This document shows, piece after piece, positions 21,650 to 31,864 of a stretch of DNA of 64,000 nt. Every line of letters starts with the position of its first letter. Within the stretch, counting starts at the first letter, position 1. The notes under the pieces are model-generated. The model did no database searches. It was not told where the DNA came from and was given only the letters and a program-made list of their open reading frames with translations. The position numbers were made by a program, and so were the translations under genes. The stretch spans positions 131,812 through 195,811 of the forward strand of contig CAVQBP010000011.1 of the NCBI GenBank assembly GCA_963710745.1, given 5' to 3'. This DNA comes from CAVQBP01 sp963710745. Lineage in GTDB: Bacteria; Bacteroidota; Ignavibacteria; Ignavibacteriales; Ignavibacteriaceae.

Positions 21650-21825
21650 TATGTGAATTCGTTCTTTAAGATTTCCCGCTTTAATTAAAAAGCACTTTAA
21701 TTTATTCCTTATTATTTTTCTATAAGAATATTTTTAAAAGCTTCCGTGCTTTATTTGTTATAATTCCAAATGAATAAAGAAGAGTTTTCAGGGTATCTGC
21801 AGTTTAAGAACCAGAAAAAGCAACT

Positions 21826-24243
21826 TCAATTATATTTTACTAACCTTTCCTTTTTATTTTCCACCAGTTCATTTCCCATAATGATTTTAACTTTGCAGAC
21901 TTCTTTTTCAGATATTGGAAGGATATTCCCTTCTATTTCCGCTCCGTCAACAGTAATGGATTTCAGACCTCTTTCTATCCCGGAAGGATTTTCAATTTCT
22001 ATTATATATTTAGTTTTCCTGAAGACTCTTTCAACTATAAATGATTTCCATTCCGAGGGAATTACAGGATCAATTAATAATCCTTTATATGTAGGTCTGA
22101 TGCCCAGTATAAAATCAAAGGATATTCTGTACATCCATGCCGCCGTACCGGTCTGCCATGAATGGCTTGCTTTTCCGCCATTCTCATGTTCGTCGCTTGT
22201 AATATACTGCGAATAAACGTAAGGTTCGGCATGATAAACAGCAGGATCAATCTTATTAGGCAACAGCTTTTTGTAATATTCAAATGCCTGGTTGCCTCTG
22301 CCCATCATACACTCAGCCTGTATCAGCCAGGTAGTTGTATGATTAAATACAGCACCATTTTCTTTTTTACCGGCTGTACACCTGGTAATTAAACCGATAT
22401 TAGGATCAATTTCTTTAAATGCGGGAGAGCAAATTTTTGGTCCGAACTCAGAATCAAGATGCTTCTTAACACTATTTAACGAAGATATCAGCCTGTCTTT
22501 ATCGGGCATATCTGCTATTACCGGCCAGCTCTGCGTATTAATAAAAATTTTACCGTATTTATTTTCTTTCGAACCTATTTTTCTATCATTGTCTCCAAAT
22601 GCTCTTATATACCATTCTCCGTCCCAGCAATGCTCATCAATACTCCGGCAGATCTTATCCCTTAACATTATAATATCAGCAGTATCAAAATCAATATTTT
22701 CAAATAATTCAACTAATCTGTTCAGCATAGCGACATAGAACATACCTCCCCAGACACTCTCACCGCCGTTGTCACCGCCGATATAATCCAGTGTATCGTT
22801 CCAGTCACCTCTGCCGAAAATCGGCAGATTATGTTTTGCAAGATTATTTTTTACAAAATCAACTACCGCAAGCAGATGCTCAAGGATAGTCCCCTCCTTC
22901 TTATCAACAAAAGGAACCGTTTGATTTAAAATTGAAAAATTCCCAGTTTCTTTAATGTAAGCTGTCACTGCAAGGATAAACCAAAGAGGATCGTCGCAAT
23001 GTTTTGTAAGCTCACCGTTCCCGTCATTATAAAAATGATGATATGCTCTGCCGTCTGAAAACATCTGACGTGCTAAAAACATAATACGTTCATAAGCTTT
23101 ATCAGGCATCGAAATTGTAACGGCAATAATATCCTGCGAAGTATCCCTGAAACCAAAACCACGGCTTATCCCCCAATAATAGAAGCTTGCAACTCTACCC
23201 ACGTCAAATGCAACCTTGGCCTGATATTGAATCCAGTAGTTCATAAAAGTATTAACTTCTTCATCAGGAGTCTTAGCTACTGCATAGCTGAAAAATTTGT
23301 CCCAGTTTTCTTTAACTTTACTTAATGCCTTTTCAACAGAAATCGAATCCTGATATAAGGAAGTAATCTTACTTTTTTTCTGTTCAAATTCCTGCTTTGG
23401 AATAACACCTAAAGAAAAAATTATATCTTTTGATTCGCCAGGTTTAATTTCTATATCAATCTGCAAAACCCCTACAGCATTTCCGTGATCAGTATCCTTG
23501 CAAGATAAACTCCCATTCTCGATAGCTTCGGGATTATTCTCATTCCTGTATAAGCCGATAAATCTTTCTCTTAAAGTTTCATATTTAACAACAGGATGAT
23601 TAACAGTAAAGAACGCCCATTGATCCCATTCCTGGTTTTCCTGCTGCTGTGTTCCGTTTGATTGAGTAATCCAGTAAGTTTTAGTTGCAAAAATCGAATT
23701 TAATTTTTTATCGAAATATACCCTGTTGAAATGCTGATCATCGCACTGATTAATTATATCTACCAATCCGTGCCCCAATGCAAATTCGATATATCCGAAT
23801 AATGATAATCTCCGGGTTTTTTTTGAATTGTTGGTAATAGTAGCTTTCCAGATTTCCCTCTGATCGTCCTGGGGAACAAAATATAAGACAGAAGATTTTA
23901 TATCATTTATCTCGGCATCAATTTTCGTATATCCGAATCCGTGAACAACATTATACGATTCAGGGTTTTTTCCGACAGGCTGCCACGACAAACTCCAAAA
24001 CTCTGAACTATCGATGTCTTTGATATAGATATATTTCCCCGGACGATCAGGAGGCAAATCATTTATCCTGTACCTGGTAATTCTACCATGAAGCGGATTT
24101 TTATAATAGCTTATTCCTCCCCCGTTATTAGAAATTGTAGCAAAATAATTTTCGTTATAGATATAATTGATCCATGGAGTTGGTGTTTTTACATTGGTTA
24201 TTATAAATTCTTTACCATTTTTAGAAAAATGACCAAACTCCAT
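21826..24243 (-). CDS. GH94-family disaccharide phosphorylase
   Basis: An 805-residue cytoplasmic protein without signal peptide, the usual length for cellobiose or N,N'-diacetylchitobiose phosphorylases. The N-terminal beta-sandwich starts MEFGHFSKNGKEFIITN and contains SNNGGGISYYKNPLHGRITR (first part), and the (alpha/alpha)6 barrel holds FRDTSQDI, FGRGDWNDTLDYIGGDNGG (catalytic acid Asp in DWND, near residue 478) and HTTTWLIQAE. Inorganic phosphate would cleave a beta-linked disaccharide and conserve the bond energy as a sugar 1-phosphate. Given the context, chitobiose or another glycan-core disaccharide is plausible, but specificity is not visible. A 456-base leader separates it from the ROK gene. 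The frame is intact. Confidence 0.87.
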   Translation of the reverse strand: MEFGHFSKNGKEFIITNVKTPTPWINYIYNENYFATISNNGGGISYYKNPLHGRITRYRINDLPPDRPGKYIYIKDIDSSEFWSLSWQPVGKNPESYNVVHGFGYTKIDAEINDIKSSVLYFVPQDDQREIWKATITNNSKKTRRLSLFGYIEFALGHGLVDIINQCDDQHFNRVYFDKKLNSIFATKTYWITQSNGTQQQENQEWDQWAFFTVNHPVVKYETLRERFIGLYRNENNPEAIENGSLSCKDTDHGNAVGVLQIDIEIKPGESKDIIFSLGVIPKQEFEQKKSKITSLYQDSISVEKALSKVKENWDKFFSYAVAKTPDEEVNTFMNYWIQYQAKVAFDVGRVASFYYWGISRGFGFRDTSQDIIAVTISMPDKAYERIMFLARQMFSDGRAYHHFYNDGNGELTKHCDDPLWFILAVTAYIKETGNFSILNQTVPFVDKKEGTILEHLLAVVDFVKNNLAKHNLPIFGRGDWNDTLDYIGGDNGGESVWGGMFYVAMLNRLVELFENIDFDTADIIMLRDKICRSIDEHCWDGEWYIRAFGDNDRKIGSKENKYGKIFINTQSWPVIADMPDKDRLISSLNSVKKHLDSEFGPKICSPAFKEIDPNIGLITRCTAGKKENGAVFNHTTTWLIQAECMMGRGNQAFEYYKKLLPNKIDPAVYHAEPYVYSQYITSDEHENGGKASHSWQTGTAAWMYRISFDFILGIRPTYKGLLIDPVIPSEWKSFIVERVFRKTKYIIEIENPSGIERGLKSITVDGAEIEGNILPISEKEVCKVKIIMGNELVENKKERLVKYN

Positions 24244-24699
24244 CTCTCTGCTCCGCTGTAAATTTTAATCAGAATCGCTCGCCACTTTTTGTTAATACTT
24301 AAAATTAATCTGTAAAGATAATTTTGTAAAAATCTACAAATGAGGCCTTACGTTTATTTTAATCTAAAATTAACTCTCTACAAAATATATTTTCCCAGCT
24401 CAAAAAGCAAATCAAATGTAATTTAATTATAAATATTTTTAGCAGTTTACCTGCGAATAGATTACAGTTTATTTCTTAGCAAAATTTTCGATATTCGGAG
24501 ATAATTATGTAAGCCCTCTTTATTAAATTCCGTCTTATCATACTTTAATCAGCTTTACGGTAAAAACGGATCAGTTAATAATTAAGTTTTGATAAATCAG
24601 GAAGTAACTTCTTCTTTTTTTGCTCAACACCAAAAGTCGGAAATTAAAACACAGAATTAAGGGAAAGCTTATTCGTCGGCTAAAATAAAATAATAATTT
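24244..24699. other. Intergenic region between ROK regulator and GH94 gene
   Basis: No gene or strong hairpin is seen in this 456-base AT-rich stretch. It lies upstream of the GH94-GH18-receptor run and is the longest unoccupied leader in block 1, so a promoter and operator for that run are expected here. I could not identify them by eye. Confidence 0.45.
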
Positions 24700-25887
24700 T
24701 TATCTGTTGATTGGAAGCTTGAAAAAATCTTCAAGTACAAGAGAGGCTGCACCTACTGCTACTGAATATAAATGATATTTATCTGCTATTATATTAAGAG
24801 AATCGCTTATCATTGAAACAACTCTTGTTTCAATTTCCTTTCTAACTGATTCGATCAAAACATCCTCAATTTCGGATATTACACCGGTAATAATTAATGT
24901 ATCCGGATTAAGTAATCCAACCGCCGGAGCAATCGTCTGCCCAACAAAATGTCCTATGATAGCAAATACCGATCGTGCTATTTTATCCCCTTTCTTTGCT
25001 GCTTCAACCAGGAAATTGATATCAATTGATTCCAGAGATGAGGCATAATCTTTTAGAATATCACTTTCTGTAAATTTTGTACGGACGGTTGTTAAAATTT
25101 CGGTAAGTGTAGGGAGATGCGGATACAGCTCTCCGGCACAATATGAAGAACCGCGGTATATTTCGTTATCGATAACGATCCCAATACCGAGACCGCTGAC
25201 ATTCTTATCTATTTCTGCAAGAATTGTAAGATAGTTTCTTTTTGATTTATTATTATTCCCGTTCTCATGCCATTTCAAGCCCAGTGCCGAAGCGTTTGCA
25301 TTATTTTCTATCAATATGTTATATGGCAGACTGTTTAATTTTTTAAGGAGCGGTACATTCATCTCAGGCAATACGCTGGACATAGCAACTATACCTTTCC
25401 CGTAATCTACAATACCAGCAATTGCAATACCTAAACCTAATACTTTATTTTCATCAATTTTATTTGAAGCAATAACTCCGTTAACTATTTTAATAATGTT
25501 TTTTGCGAGTTCATCGGCACGGGAGCTCGTTTCAATCTTGGTATTTTCTTTTGCAATTATTCCGCCGCTGAAATCAAGTACAACGGCGCTTATCTCTCCA
25601 ACCTCGATGTCCAGTCCGATTGCATAGGCTGAATCTTTGTTTAATGTCCAGATATATGGTTTCTTTCCCCCTTTTTTTGTTGATTCACCTTTCCCGTAAA
25701 AAGATACAAAAGATTTTGAAGATAATTCTTTTAAAATATTGAAGACTGTTGACGGACGCATACCGGTTATATTAACCAGTTCAGTACTGGAGATAATTCC
25801 ATGTTCCTGGATAAGCTTAAGAACCACCTGTTCGTTAATATCTTTAACTACGCGAGCATGAAAGGATAGTAATTTTTTTCTATGCAT
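24700..25887 (-). CDS. ROK-family transcriptional regulator
   Basis: A 395-residue cytoplasmic protein. The N-terminal winged helix (about residues 10-70) includes INEQVVLKLIQEHGIISSTEL and GMRPSTVFNILKEL (parts of one helix-turn-helix). The ROK sugar-kinase-like fold follows, with AIGLDIEVGEISAVVLDFSG, GLGIAIAGIVDYGKG, IENNANASALG and PAVGLLNPDTLIITG. The usual zinc-binding CxCGxxGCxE block is not seen; GSSYCAGELYPHLP occupies its place, so sugar sensing may differ from NagC/Mlc. It is the only transcription factor in the window and lies between GH92 and GH94, making it the best candidate for regulating the locus in response to a released sugar. Confidence 0.88.
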   Translation of the reverse strand: MHRKKLLSFHARVVKDINEQVVLKLIQEHGIISSTELVNITGMRPSTVFNILKELSSKSFVSFYGKGESTKKGGKKPYIWTLNKDSAYAIGLDIEVGEISAVVLDFSGGIIAKENTKIETSSRADELAKNIIKIVNGVIASNKIDENKVLGLGIAIAGIVDYGKGIVAMSSVLPEMNVPLLKKLNSLPYNILIENNANASALGLKWHENGNNNKSKRNYLTILAEIDKNVSGLGIGIVIDNEIYRGSSYCAGELYPHLPTLTEILTTVRTKFTESDILKDYASSLESIDINFLVEAAKKGDKIARSVFAIIGHFVGQTIAPAVGLLNPDTLIITGVISEIEDVLIESVRKEIETRVVSMISDSLNIIADKYHLYSVAVGAASLVLEDFFKLPINR

Positions 25888-25954
25888 TCTAAAAAAGAAT
25901 TCCCATTTTTTTCTACGAACTAAGTAAAATAATAGTTTTTATGCATTAAAACAA

Positions 25955-28924
25955 TTATTTGACAGATATTTCGTCAACAAAGAGCCAAGCCTTTCCACCT
26001 GCAGCCACATGCCAATCGGGGCATACACCAACATTTTTTGCCAATACTCTTATATATTGCGCCTTCACCTCATTAAGTTTTTTCTCAAAACCTTTTACGC
26101 CGGGACTACTATGCTCAATGTCATCTACATTTTTAGTTTCATACACTTTTGTAAAATTTTTTCCGTCAGTTGAAATATAATAATCAATTTCTGCGGGGTA
26201 GAAAATCCATGAGCCCGTATTCTGTAGAAAAGATGCATTGATAGAAGATATTTTTTTTATCTTACCGAGATCAATAACAGCATCAAGATTATCTCCTTCG
26301 TAACCCTGCCAGGCATCCGTATGAAAATTCGATGTTCCCTTAACACCGTCAATTAATCCCATTGCACCGCCGCCGCTATATGCATGGCTGTATTCAGTAT
26401 TTAGTTTTATACTCACTCCTTCAGGAATCATATTAAAACTTGACATCATAACTTTGCTGTAAATGCCATCTTTATAGCATACTGCTTTTAGCTGGGATGT
26501 TTTATCAATAATAATCGGATCAGTATAAACCTTGTGAATTATCCGGGGATCCCTGCCATTGATAGTATAATAAATCTTTGCCGGTTCCTGGATGGAAGAA
26601 ATTCCCACTCTAACCGTATCTTTGAATACTCTTTCACCGGATGTTAAATAAGGGACAGCCACAAACGGGAACTCAATTTTTGACTGCGGTCTTGAACTAA
26701 TATCTTTTCCCCAATCACTTGGATTAGGTCCCATTTCAAAAACAAGATTACCGCCTTTAATTATTTCAGCATGTGTAATATATGTGTAAGGATATTCCTT
26801 TCCATTCAATATAGCTGACTGAATATAAAAATTTTTACTAGATAAATTATTTGCAGTTACTGTAAAAGTTTTCCCTTTACCGACATTGATTGCGGCTTTA
26901 TCAAAAAGAGGTGTGCCGATAATATATGTAGCATCACCCGGACATACCGGATAAAATCCTAAAGAGCTAAAAACATACCATGCGGACATTTGACCGCAAT
27001 CGTCGTTACCGCATAATCCGTCATTCTTATCAGTATAAAGTGTGGTTACTATCCTGTGAACGATATCCTGGCTTTTCCATGGTTCACCGGCATAATTATA
27101 TAGGTAAGCCATATGATGACTTGGTTCATTTCCCTGTGCATACTGGCCGATCATTCCCGTAATATCGGATTGAACTCTTCCTGTTGTTTGCGGATTTGCA
27201 TTAAACAATTCATCTAATTTTGAAATGAAATTTTTGTTCCCTCCCATCAGCTTCATCAATCCGTCCACATCCTGGGGAACAAAAAAGCTGTACTGCCACG
27301 CATTTGCTTCAGTATAATTGCCGCTAACGGAATAAGGATCGAAAGGCTCATACCATCTGCCGTTTTTCTTAGCTCTCATTAAAGAAGTGGATGGATCAAA
27401 AACATTCGTAAAAAACTTCGCCCTGTCAATGAAATATTTGTAATCTTTTTCTTTACCGAGTGCTTTTGCCATTTGCGCAATACACCAGTCATCATAAGCA
27501 TACTCGAGTGTTTTAGATACACTTTCGCTTTCCAGGTCAGAAGGAATGTATCCCATTTCTTTGTAATATTTCAGGCCGAAATGATTTTGCATAGCACTTT
27601 TCTTCATTGCCTGGTATGCTTCTTCAACGTTAAAGTCCCTGATTCCTTTAAAGTACGCATCTACAATAACAGGGATTGAATGATATCCAATCATCGTATT
27701 TGTTTCATTTGCTGCAAGTTCCCAAACCGGGAGCAATCCACCGTTTTTATATTTTGTAATTAAGGACCTAACCATATCAAGATCGTGTTTCGGTTCTATA
27801 AGAGTAAATAAGGGATGTTCTGCCCTGAATGTATCCCATAATGAAAATACAGTATACATATCATGATTACCCTGTATGGAATGAACTTTTTTATCCATCC
27901 CCATAAATTTTCCGTCAACATCGGAGAAAAGATTAGGAGTTAATAATGAATGGTATAAGGCAGTATAAAAAGTTGCTTTATTATCTTTGCTGCTTGTTTC
28001 AACTGAAATAGACGATAAAGCTTCATTCCATTTTTTATCTGCAAGATTTTCTATTTTCTCGAAATCCCAGCCGGGAATCTCAGTCTGAACATTTTTCTTA
28101 GCACCTTCGATACTTACGAAAGAGATCCCGACTTTGATTAGTACTGCTTCTTCTTTTGAGGTAGTGTAATGTACAAAAGCTTTTAAATCATTTCCTTTTG
28201 CAGACGATCTGTTATCATATATTTTATTTTTCTCAGCTATGCCAAAAGATTTGAAAGGTTTTGAAAATTCAGCATAGAAATAGACACATTCATCTTTTGC
28301 CCATCCGGTTGACCGCCTGTAGCCTTCAATAGTTTTATCATTAATAATCTTAACTTCTGCATCAGTGGTTTTATCCTGGATTCCATGATTAAGATCAATT
28401 ATAATATTGGCATTATCAGATTCAGGGAATGTATATTTATGAAATCCCGCTCTTTCAGCTGCAGTTAATTCGGCTTTTATACCATAGTCTTTCAAAAAGA
28501 CAGAATAATATCCCGGTTTTGCGGTTTCAGTTTTATGACTGAATCGTGAACGGTAGCCTGAATCAGGATCATCCTTTGAGCCGGGAATTGTTTTTAAAGG
28601 ACCGGTTGTAGGCATAAACAAAATATCACCATAATCACCTATTCCTGTGCCGCTGAGATGAGTATGACTGAATCCCATAAGTGTAGAATCAGAATAATGA
28701 TAACCGGAGCACCAGTCCCAGCCTTCAATATCCGTATCAGGACTTAATTGAACCAGACCATGAGGCAGCGAAGCGCCCGGATATGTGTGTCCGTGACCAT
28801 CTGTTCCTATAAAGGGATTTACATATTCGGTAGGTTTTGTTTGCGCTGAAATGTTGATTGCATCAAATAATAAAAAGATAAAAAATATTAATAGGTCCTT
28901 TGATTTAATTTTAGAGTATTTCAT
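25955..28924 (-). CDS. GH92 exo-alpha-mannosidase with C-terminal discoidin module
   Basis: A secreted 989-residue calcium-dependent alpha-mannosidase family protein. After a signal peptide ending NISAQ, the GH92 region (about 30-755) shows YVNPFIGTDGHGHTYPGAS, LPHGLVQLSPDTD, GFSHTHLSGTG, LWDTFRAEHPL and GNEPSHHMAYLYNYAG (near residue 600). A chitobiase C-terminal-like (CHB_HEX) domain of ~70 residues follows, then a ~150-residue discoidin/CBM32-like module ending CPDWHVAAGGKAWLF and VDEISVK. The same ending occurs on seven other proteins here. The frame is intact across nearly 3 kb. It lies between the esterase-like gene and the ROK regulator. The exact linkage (alpha-1,2, -1,3 or other) is not readable by eye. 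Confidence 0.93.
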   Translation of the reverse strand: MKYSKIKSKDLLIFFIFLLFDAINISAQTKPTEYVNPFIGTDGHGHTYPGASLPHGLVQLSPDTDIEGWDWCSGYHYSDSTLMGFSHTHLSGTGIGDYGDILFMPTTGPLKTIPGSKDDPDSGYRSRFSHKTETAKPGYYSVFLKDYGIKAELTAAERAGFHKYTFPESDNANIIIDLNHGIQDKTTDAEVKIINDKTIEGYRRSTGWAKDECVYFYAEFSKPFKSFGIAEKNKIYDNRSSAKGNDLKAFVHYTTSKEEAVLIKVGISFVSIEGAKKNVQTEIPGWDFEKIENLADKKWNEALSSISVETSSKDNKATFYTALYHSLLTPNLFSDVDGKFMGMDKKVHSIQGNHDMYTVFSLWDTFRAEHPLFTLIEPKHDLDMVRSLITKYKNGGLLPVWELAANETNTMIGYHSIPVIVDAYFKGIRDFNVEEAYQAMKKSAMQNHFGLKYYKEMGYIPSDLESESVSKTLEYAYDDWCIAQMAKALGKEKDYKYFIDRAKFFTNVFDPSTSLMRAKKNGRWYEPFDPYSVSGNYTEANAWQYSFFVPQDVDGLMKLMGGNKNFISKLDELFNANPQTTGRVQSDITGMIGQYAQGNEPSHHMAYLYNYAGEPWKSQDIVHRIVTTLYTDKNDGLCGNDDCGQMSAWYVFSSLGFYPVCPGDATYIIGTPLFDKAAINVGKGKTFTVTANNLSSKNFYIQSAILNGKEYPYTYITHAEIIKGGNLVFEMGPNPSDWGKDISSRPQSKIEFPFVAVPYLTSGERVFKDTVRVGISSIQEPAKIYYTINGRDPRIIHKVYTDPIIIDKTSQLKAVCYKDGIYSKVMMSSFNMIPEGVSIKLNTEYSHAYSGGGAMGLIDGVKGTSNFHTDAWQGYEGDNLDAVIDLGKIKKISSINASFLQNTGSWIFYPAEIDYYISTDGKNFTKVYETKNVDDIEHSSPGVKGFEKKLNEVKAQYIRVLAKNVGVCPDWHVAAGGKAWLFVDEISVK

Positions 28925-28934
28925 AGTAATTGTT

Positions 28935-29030
28935 TTCCTGCTGGATACTGGATACTTGATTACCGGATACTCGAATAAGAAAAAAAATTATTATCGAGTT
29001 TCATCAAGCATCAAGAATCGAGAATCCTTT
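28935..29030. repeat. Imperfect inverted repeat with poly-A centre
   Basis: Tandem 'CTGGATACTGGATACTTGAT' and 'CCGGATACTCGAAT' on the left are loosely mirrored by 'TATCGAGTTTCATCAAGCATC' parts and 'GAATCGAGAATCC' on the right, around an A-rich centre. It is related to the repeat at 5,746-5,786 and separates the esterase-like gene from GH92. Confidence 0.5.
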
Positions 29031-29036
29031 ATTGAA

Positions 29037-31538
29037 TTATTTACTTACAAACTCACCTTTAGCAAGGCTCCAGTCATTTCCGAAATAGCCGGTAAACTTC
29101 ACTCCCTGCTCATCCGATTTCAAAATACCGGAATTATAAATTACAAGATCAGGCAGATTCATGTACTGATCAAAATACTGGGCAAAATTCACCAGTTCCA
29201 TCCCTTTTATACCTGTTCCTGAAATTATACCTACATTTGCTACCTTACTGTCAGATCGGGGTCTAATCATAAGACACGCCAAATCGTCTCCTTTATATGT
29301 TTTGCTTCCGACTTTTATTTGATCATCGTTTACCTGGACGGGAGAATCTTTTAATAAATATTTCCAGGCTGAATTTGTTTCTGAATTACCAAAAAGGATA
29401 ACGCTTCTGTCTTTGTATTTTGCCGGATCAAAATTATCATCTTTAATAACCTCGATCGCACCATTTCCCTGGTACCATATTTTTTCTGCATCATATCTTG
29501 CTTTATCAAATGCCCAGCTGTTTTCTTTTTTACTGCCATGGGAACCGTAAACAAAAATAACATTATTATTGAAAGCTTCTCTAAAGTTTCCGCATCTTTC
29601 AGGTGTCTTGTTTTCCAGATTTGGTTTTTGAGTTGTTTCCCATTTACCATTGTTTTTTAATAAATAAATGTGCGAATCAGCCAGTATATTTACAACAGAA
29701 ATTTTTTGACTATCCACTTCAACGGATACCGGTTTATCGTTTGACAGCATTGATGCATCTATCGAAAACATCTCTATATTAGATGTAGTTCCGGTAAATT
29801 CTCTTAATCCCGGTTTAAGATGCATTTTAATATTGCTCAATTTCTGCTGTTCTATTTGATTTATAACCTTAATCCAATAATTCTTTGATGAAACAGCAGG
29901 ATTGGAAGTTGTATAATCTATATCTAGCACTTCATTATTCTGTGCAACCGCATGATGTGCAAAAAAATCAAACAGCGGGTGCCAGTCTACGCAATCAGCA
30001 CCGGGTTCGTTGGATATGTCCCACCAGTGTCCCACTCCCGGCTGGATATGAAAAATGAAATCTTTATGAAACTTTGATAAATTTTCAACAATTGATTTTG
30101 ACTGTTCAATCGGAACGTTATCATCATCTTCGCCATGGATGATATATATACCATCAGGTTTTAAATTTCTCGTAAAAGCATAAGTGTCGCTTGGTTTTGT
30201 AGAACGTACAAGCATCCTTTCAACATTTGATGAATCAGTCAGGTGACTGATCCTGTATGACCAGAAGCTTATCCAGCCTGCGCTTGGACCAATAGCTCCG
30301 AACAGATCTGCATAATTTATCCCAACATGCCAGGTTCCGTGCCCGCCCATTGAGTGGCCTGTCAGATAAACCCGGTCAGGATCAATATTAAATTCTTTTT
30401 TAGCAATATTAAGAACCTCAATGGCATTTATCCTTCCCCAGTTTTCCCAATCATATCCGTATGGACGACGGTTAGTCGGGCATACTATATATCCCCAGTC
30501 TTTATGATAGTAAGCATTGGCCTGGTTTAATGCGAGCACTCCTGCACCGTGCAGACTTAAGAAAAGTGCCGGTTTTCCTTTAAGGTTTATAGGCGAGTTA
30601 ATTGCATAATACTGTACACTATTATCCAGATCACTGATGTATGTCTCTCTCCGGTTATCGCTTTCATTTACTACCCTTAAGACAATAACTGAAGATGCAA
30701 GAACCTTTTCCGCTCCATTCTCTTTATTAACAAGAGCGATATTCAGATTTACACTCCCTGTATCTGTCTGAGCCGGCAGCTTAATGCTGAATGCTGCTTT
30801 AAATATTGAAAGCGGGTTAACAACGCTAACCTCGTGATATGCCGGGGTGGAATTACCGGCCCATGTTTTCAGCATTACATTATTATAATAATTATCGGTG
30901 GCATTTATAATCGGAACTGCGCCATATGTATCAGATGATTTATTTACTACAAGATCAGGTAATGTTAAATCCCTCTGATTAAACATCACTCCTTCTTTTC
31001 CCGGATGGATTGTTGCCTTAAAATATCCGCGCCTGCACTTGAATAAAAATTCATTATCCCCTTTCTGCAGTTTAACCGGGATAAGTGAATAATTGAATTT
31101 AGGTTCCCACTGGCCATAAGTATCTGTATATCCATAAGGATTTCCGGAATGTTCAACACCATTCACAAAAACCAGGCTGTTGCCGTTCTGTTCAAGGATC
31201 GCAAATTGATTTTTATTGGAATGAAATTTAAAATCTATGTATGAATTCCTGATCGGGTGTCCCTTAAACCAGCCGGCAGAATCGGGTGCTATCTTTTCCC
31301 AGGTTCCGACTGTTGTATCTGCCCATTCAAATTTTTCATTCGCAGAAGGAGCTTCCCATTTGCCGGTTACAACTGATGCCATAACAGGGTCCGGTGAAAT
31401 TACATTGTTTATATTCGGACGGCCTAAGTTAATTACCAGCCCGTCTTTCAGAATTACACTATTCGAAGACTGGGAAAAAACATTAAGCGAGAAAAATAAA
31501 ATTATAAAAAAGGTGAAAGTAAATTTTTCCTTAAGCAT
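29037..31538 (-). CDS. Secreted alpha/beta-hydrolase, probable carbohydrate esterase
   Basis: An 833-residue protein with a signal peptide (ending NVFSQ) and an N-terminal beta-rich region of about 300 residues. An alpha/beta-hydrolase domain of the prolyl-oligopeptidase/esterase type covers about residues 325-530. The nucleophile Ser sits in GHSMGGHGTWH (near 397), Asp in IIHGEDDDNVP (near 474) and His in PGVGHWWD (near 504). A C-terminal ~300-residue region of unknown fold follows. Together with the sulfatases and glycosidases, the simplest role is removing acyl groups such as acetyl from sugars, but a peptidase role is not excluded. It starts the minus-strand block opposite the GH38 copy B gene. 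The frame is intact. Confidence 0.75.
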   Translation of the reverse strand: MLKEKFTFTFFIILFFSLNVFSQSSNSVILKDGLVINLGRPNINNVISPDPVMASVVTGKWEAPSANEKFEWADTTVGTWEKIAPDSAGWFKGHPIRNSYIDFKFHSNKNQFAILEQNGNSLVFVNGVEHSGNPYGYTDTYGQWEPKFNYSLIPVKLQKGDNEFLFKCRRGYFKATIHPGKEGVMFNQRDLTLPDLVVNKSSDTYGAVPIINATDNYYNNVMLKTWAGNSTPAYHEVSVVNPLSIFKAAFSIKLPAQTDTGSVNLNIALVNKENGAEKVLASSVIVLRVVNESDNRRETYISDLDNSVQYYAINSPINLKGKPALFLSLHGAGVLALNQANAYYHKDWGYIVCPTNRRPYGYDWENWGRINAIEVLNIAKKEFNIDPDRVYLTGHSMGGHGTWHVGINYADLFGAIGPSAGWISFWSYRISHLTDSSNVERMLVRSTKPSDTYAFTRNLKPDGIYIIHGEDDDNVPIEQSKSIVENLSKFHKDFIFHIQPGVGHWWDISNEPGADCVDWHPLFDFFAHHAVAQNNEVLDIDYTTSNPAVSSKNYWIKVINQIEQQKLSNIKMHLKPGLREFTGTTSNIEMFSIDASMLSNDKPVSVEVDSQKISVVNILADSHIYLLKNNGKWETTQKPNLENKTPERCGNFREAFNNNVIFVYGSHGSKKENSWAFDKARYDAEKIWYQGNGAIEVIKDDNFDPAKYKDRSVILFGNSETNSAWKYLLKDSPVQVNDDQIKVGSKTYKGDDLACLMIRPRSDSKVANVGIISGTGIKGMELVNFAQYFDQYMNLPDLVIYNSGILKSDEQGVKFTGYFGNDWSLAKGEFVSK

Positions 31539-31864
31539 TTTGTTATCCTTCCTTAAGAATTAATTTCGGTTTTTTGTAGTCTGAGCAAGGTTATTTTTTA
31601 TTTTTTTTAAGCATGGAGGTATTTTATTGTAAATTAGTGTTTTTATTTCAATAAAATAAACTATAACAAAAATAATAATATTTTTTTCAAAACAAATTAA
31701 TTTTTACTATTTTTTGTAAAATATCCCATATGATTATTTTATTAAAAAATATTTTAATAAATTCTCTATTAAAATCAGGCAGCTTTTTCATAGTTTATAC
31801 AAATATTCAGGAGAAAATTCTTCCGGCGTTATAATTAATATATCTTTATAAGGAATCCACTTAG
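31539..31864. promoter_or_regulatory. Divergent promoter region with a 10-bp palindrome
   Basis: This 326-base, strongly AT-rich region separates the two main divergent gene blocks and should carry both promoters. A perfect inverted repeat, TTTATTAAAA-AATA-TTTTAATAAA, lies at 31,738-31,761, about 100 bases upstream of the GH38 copy B start. It could be an operator, for instance for the ROK regulator. AAGGA at about 31,849 is a plausible ribosome-binding site for the GH38 gene. No other copy of the palindrome was found by eye. Confidence 0.4.
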
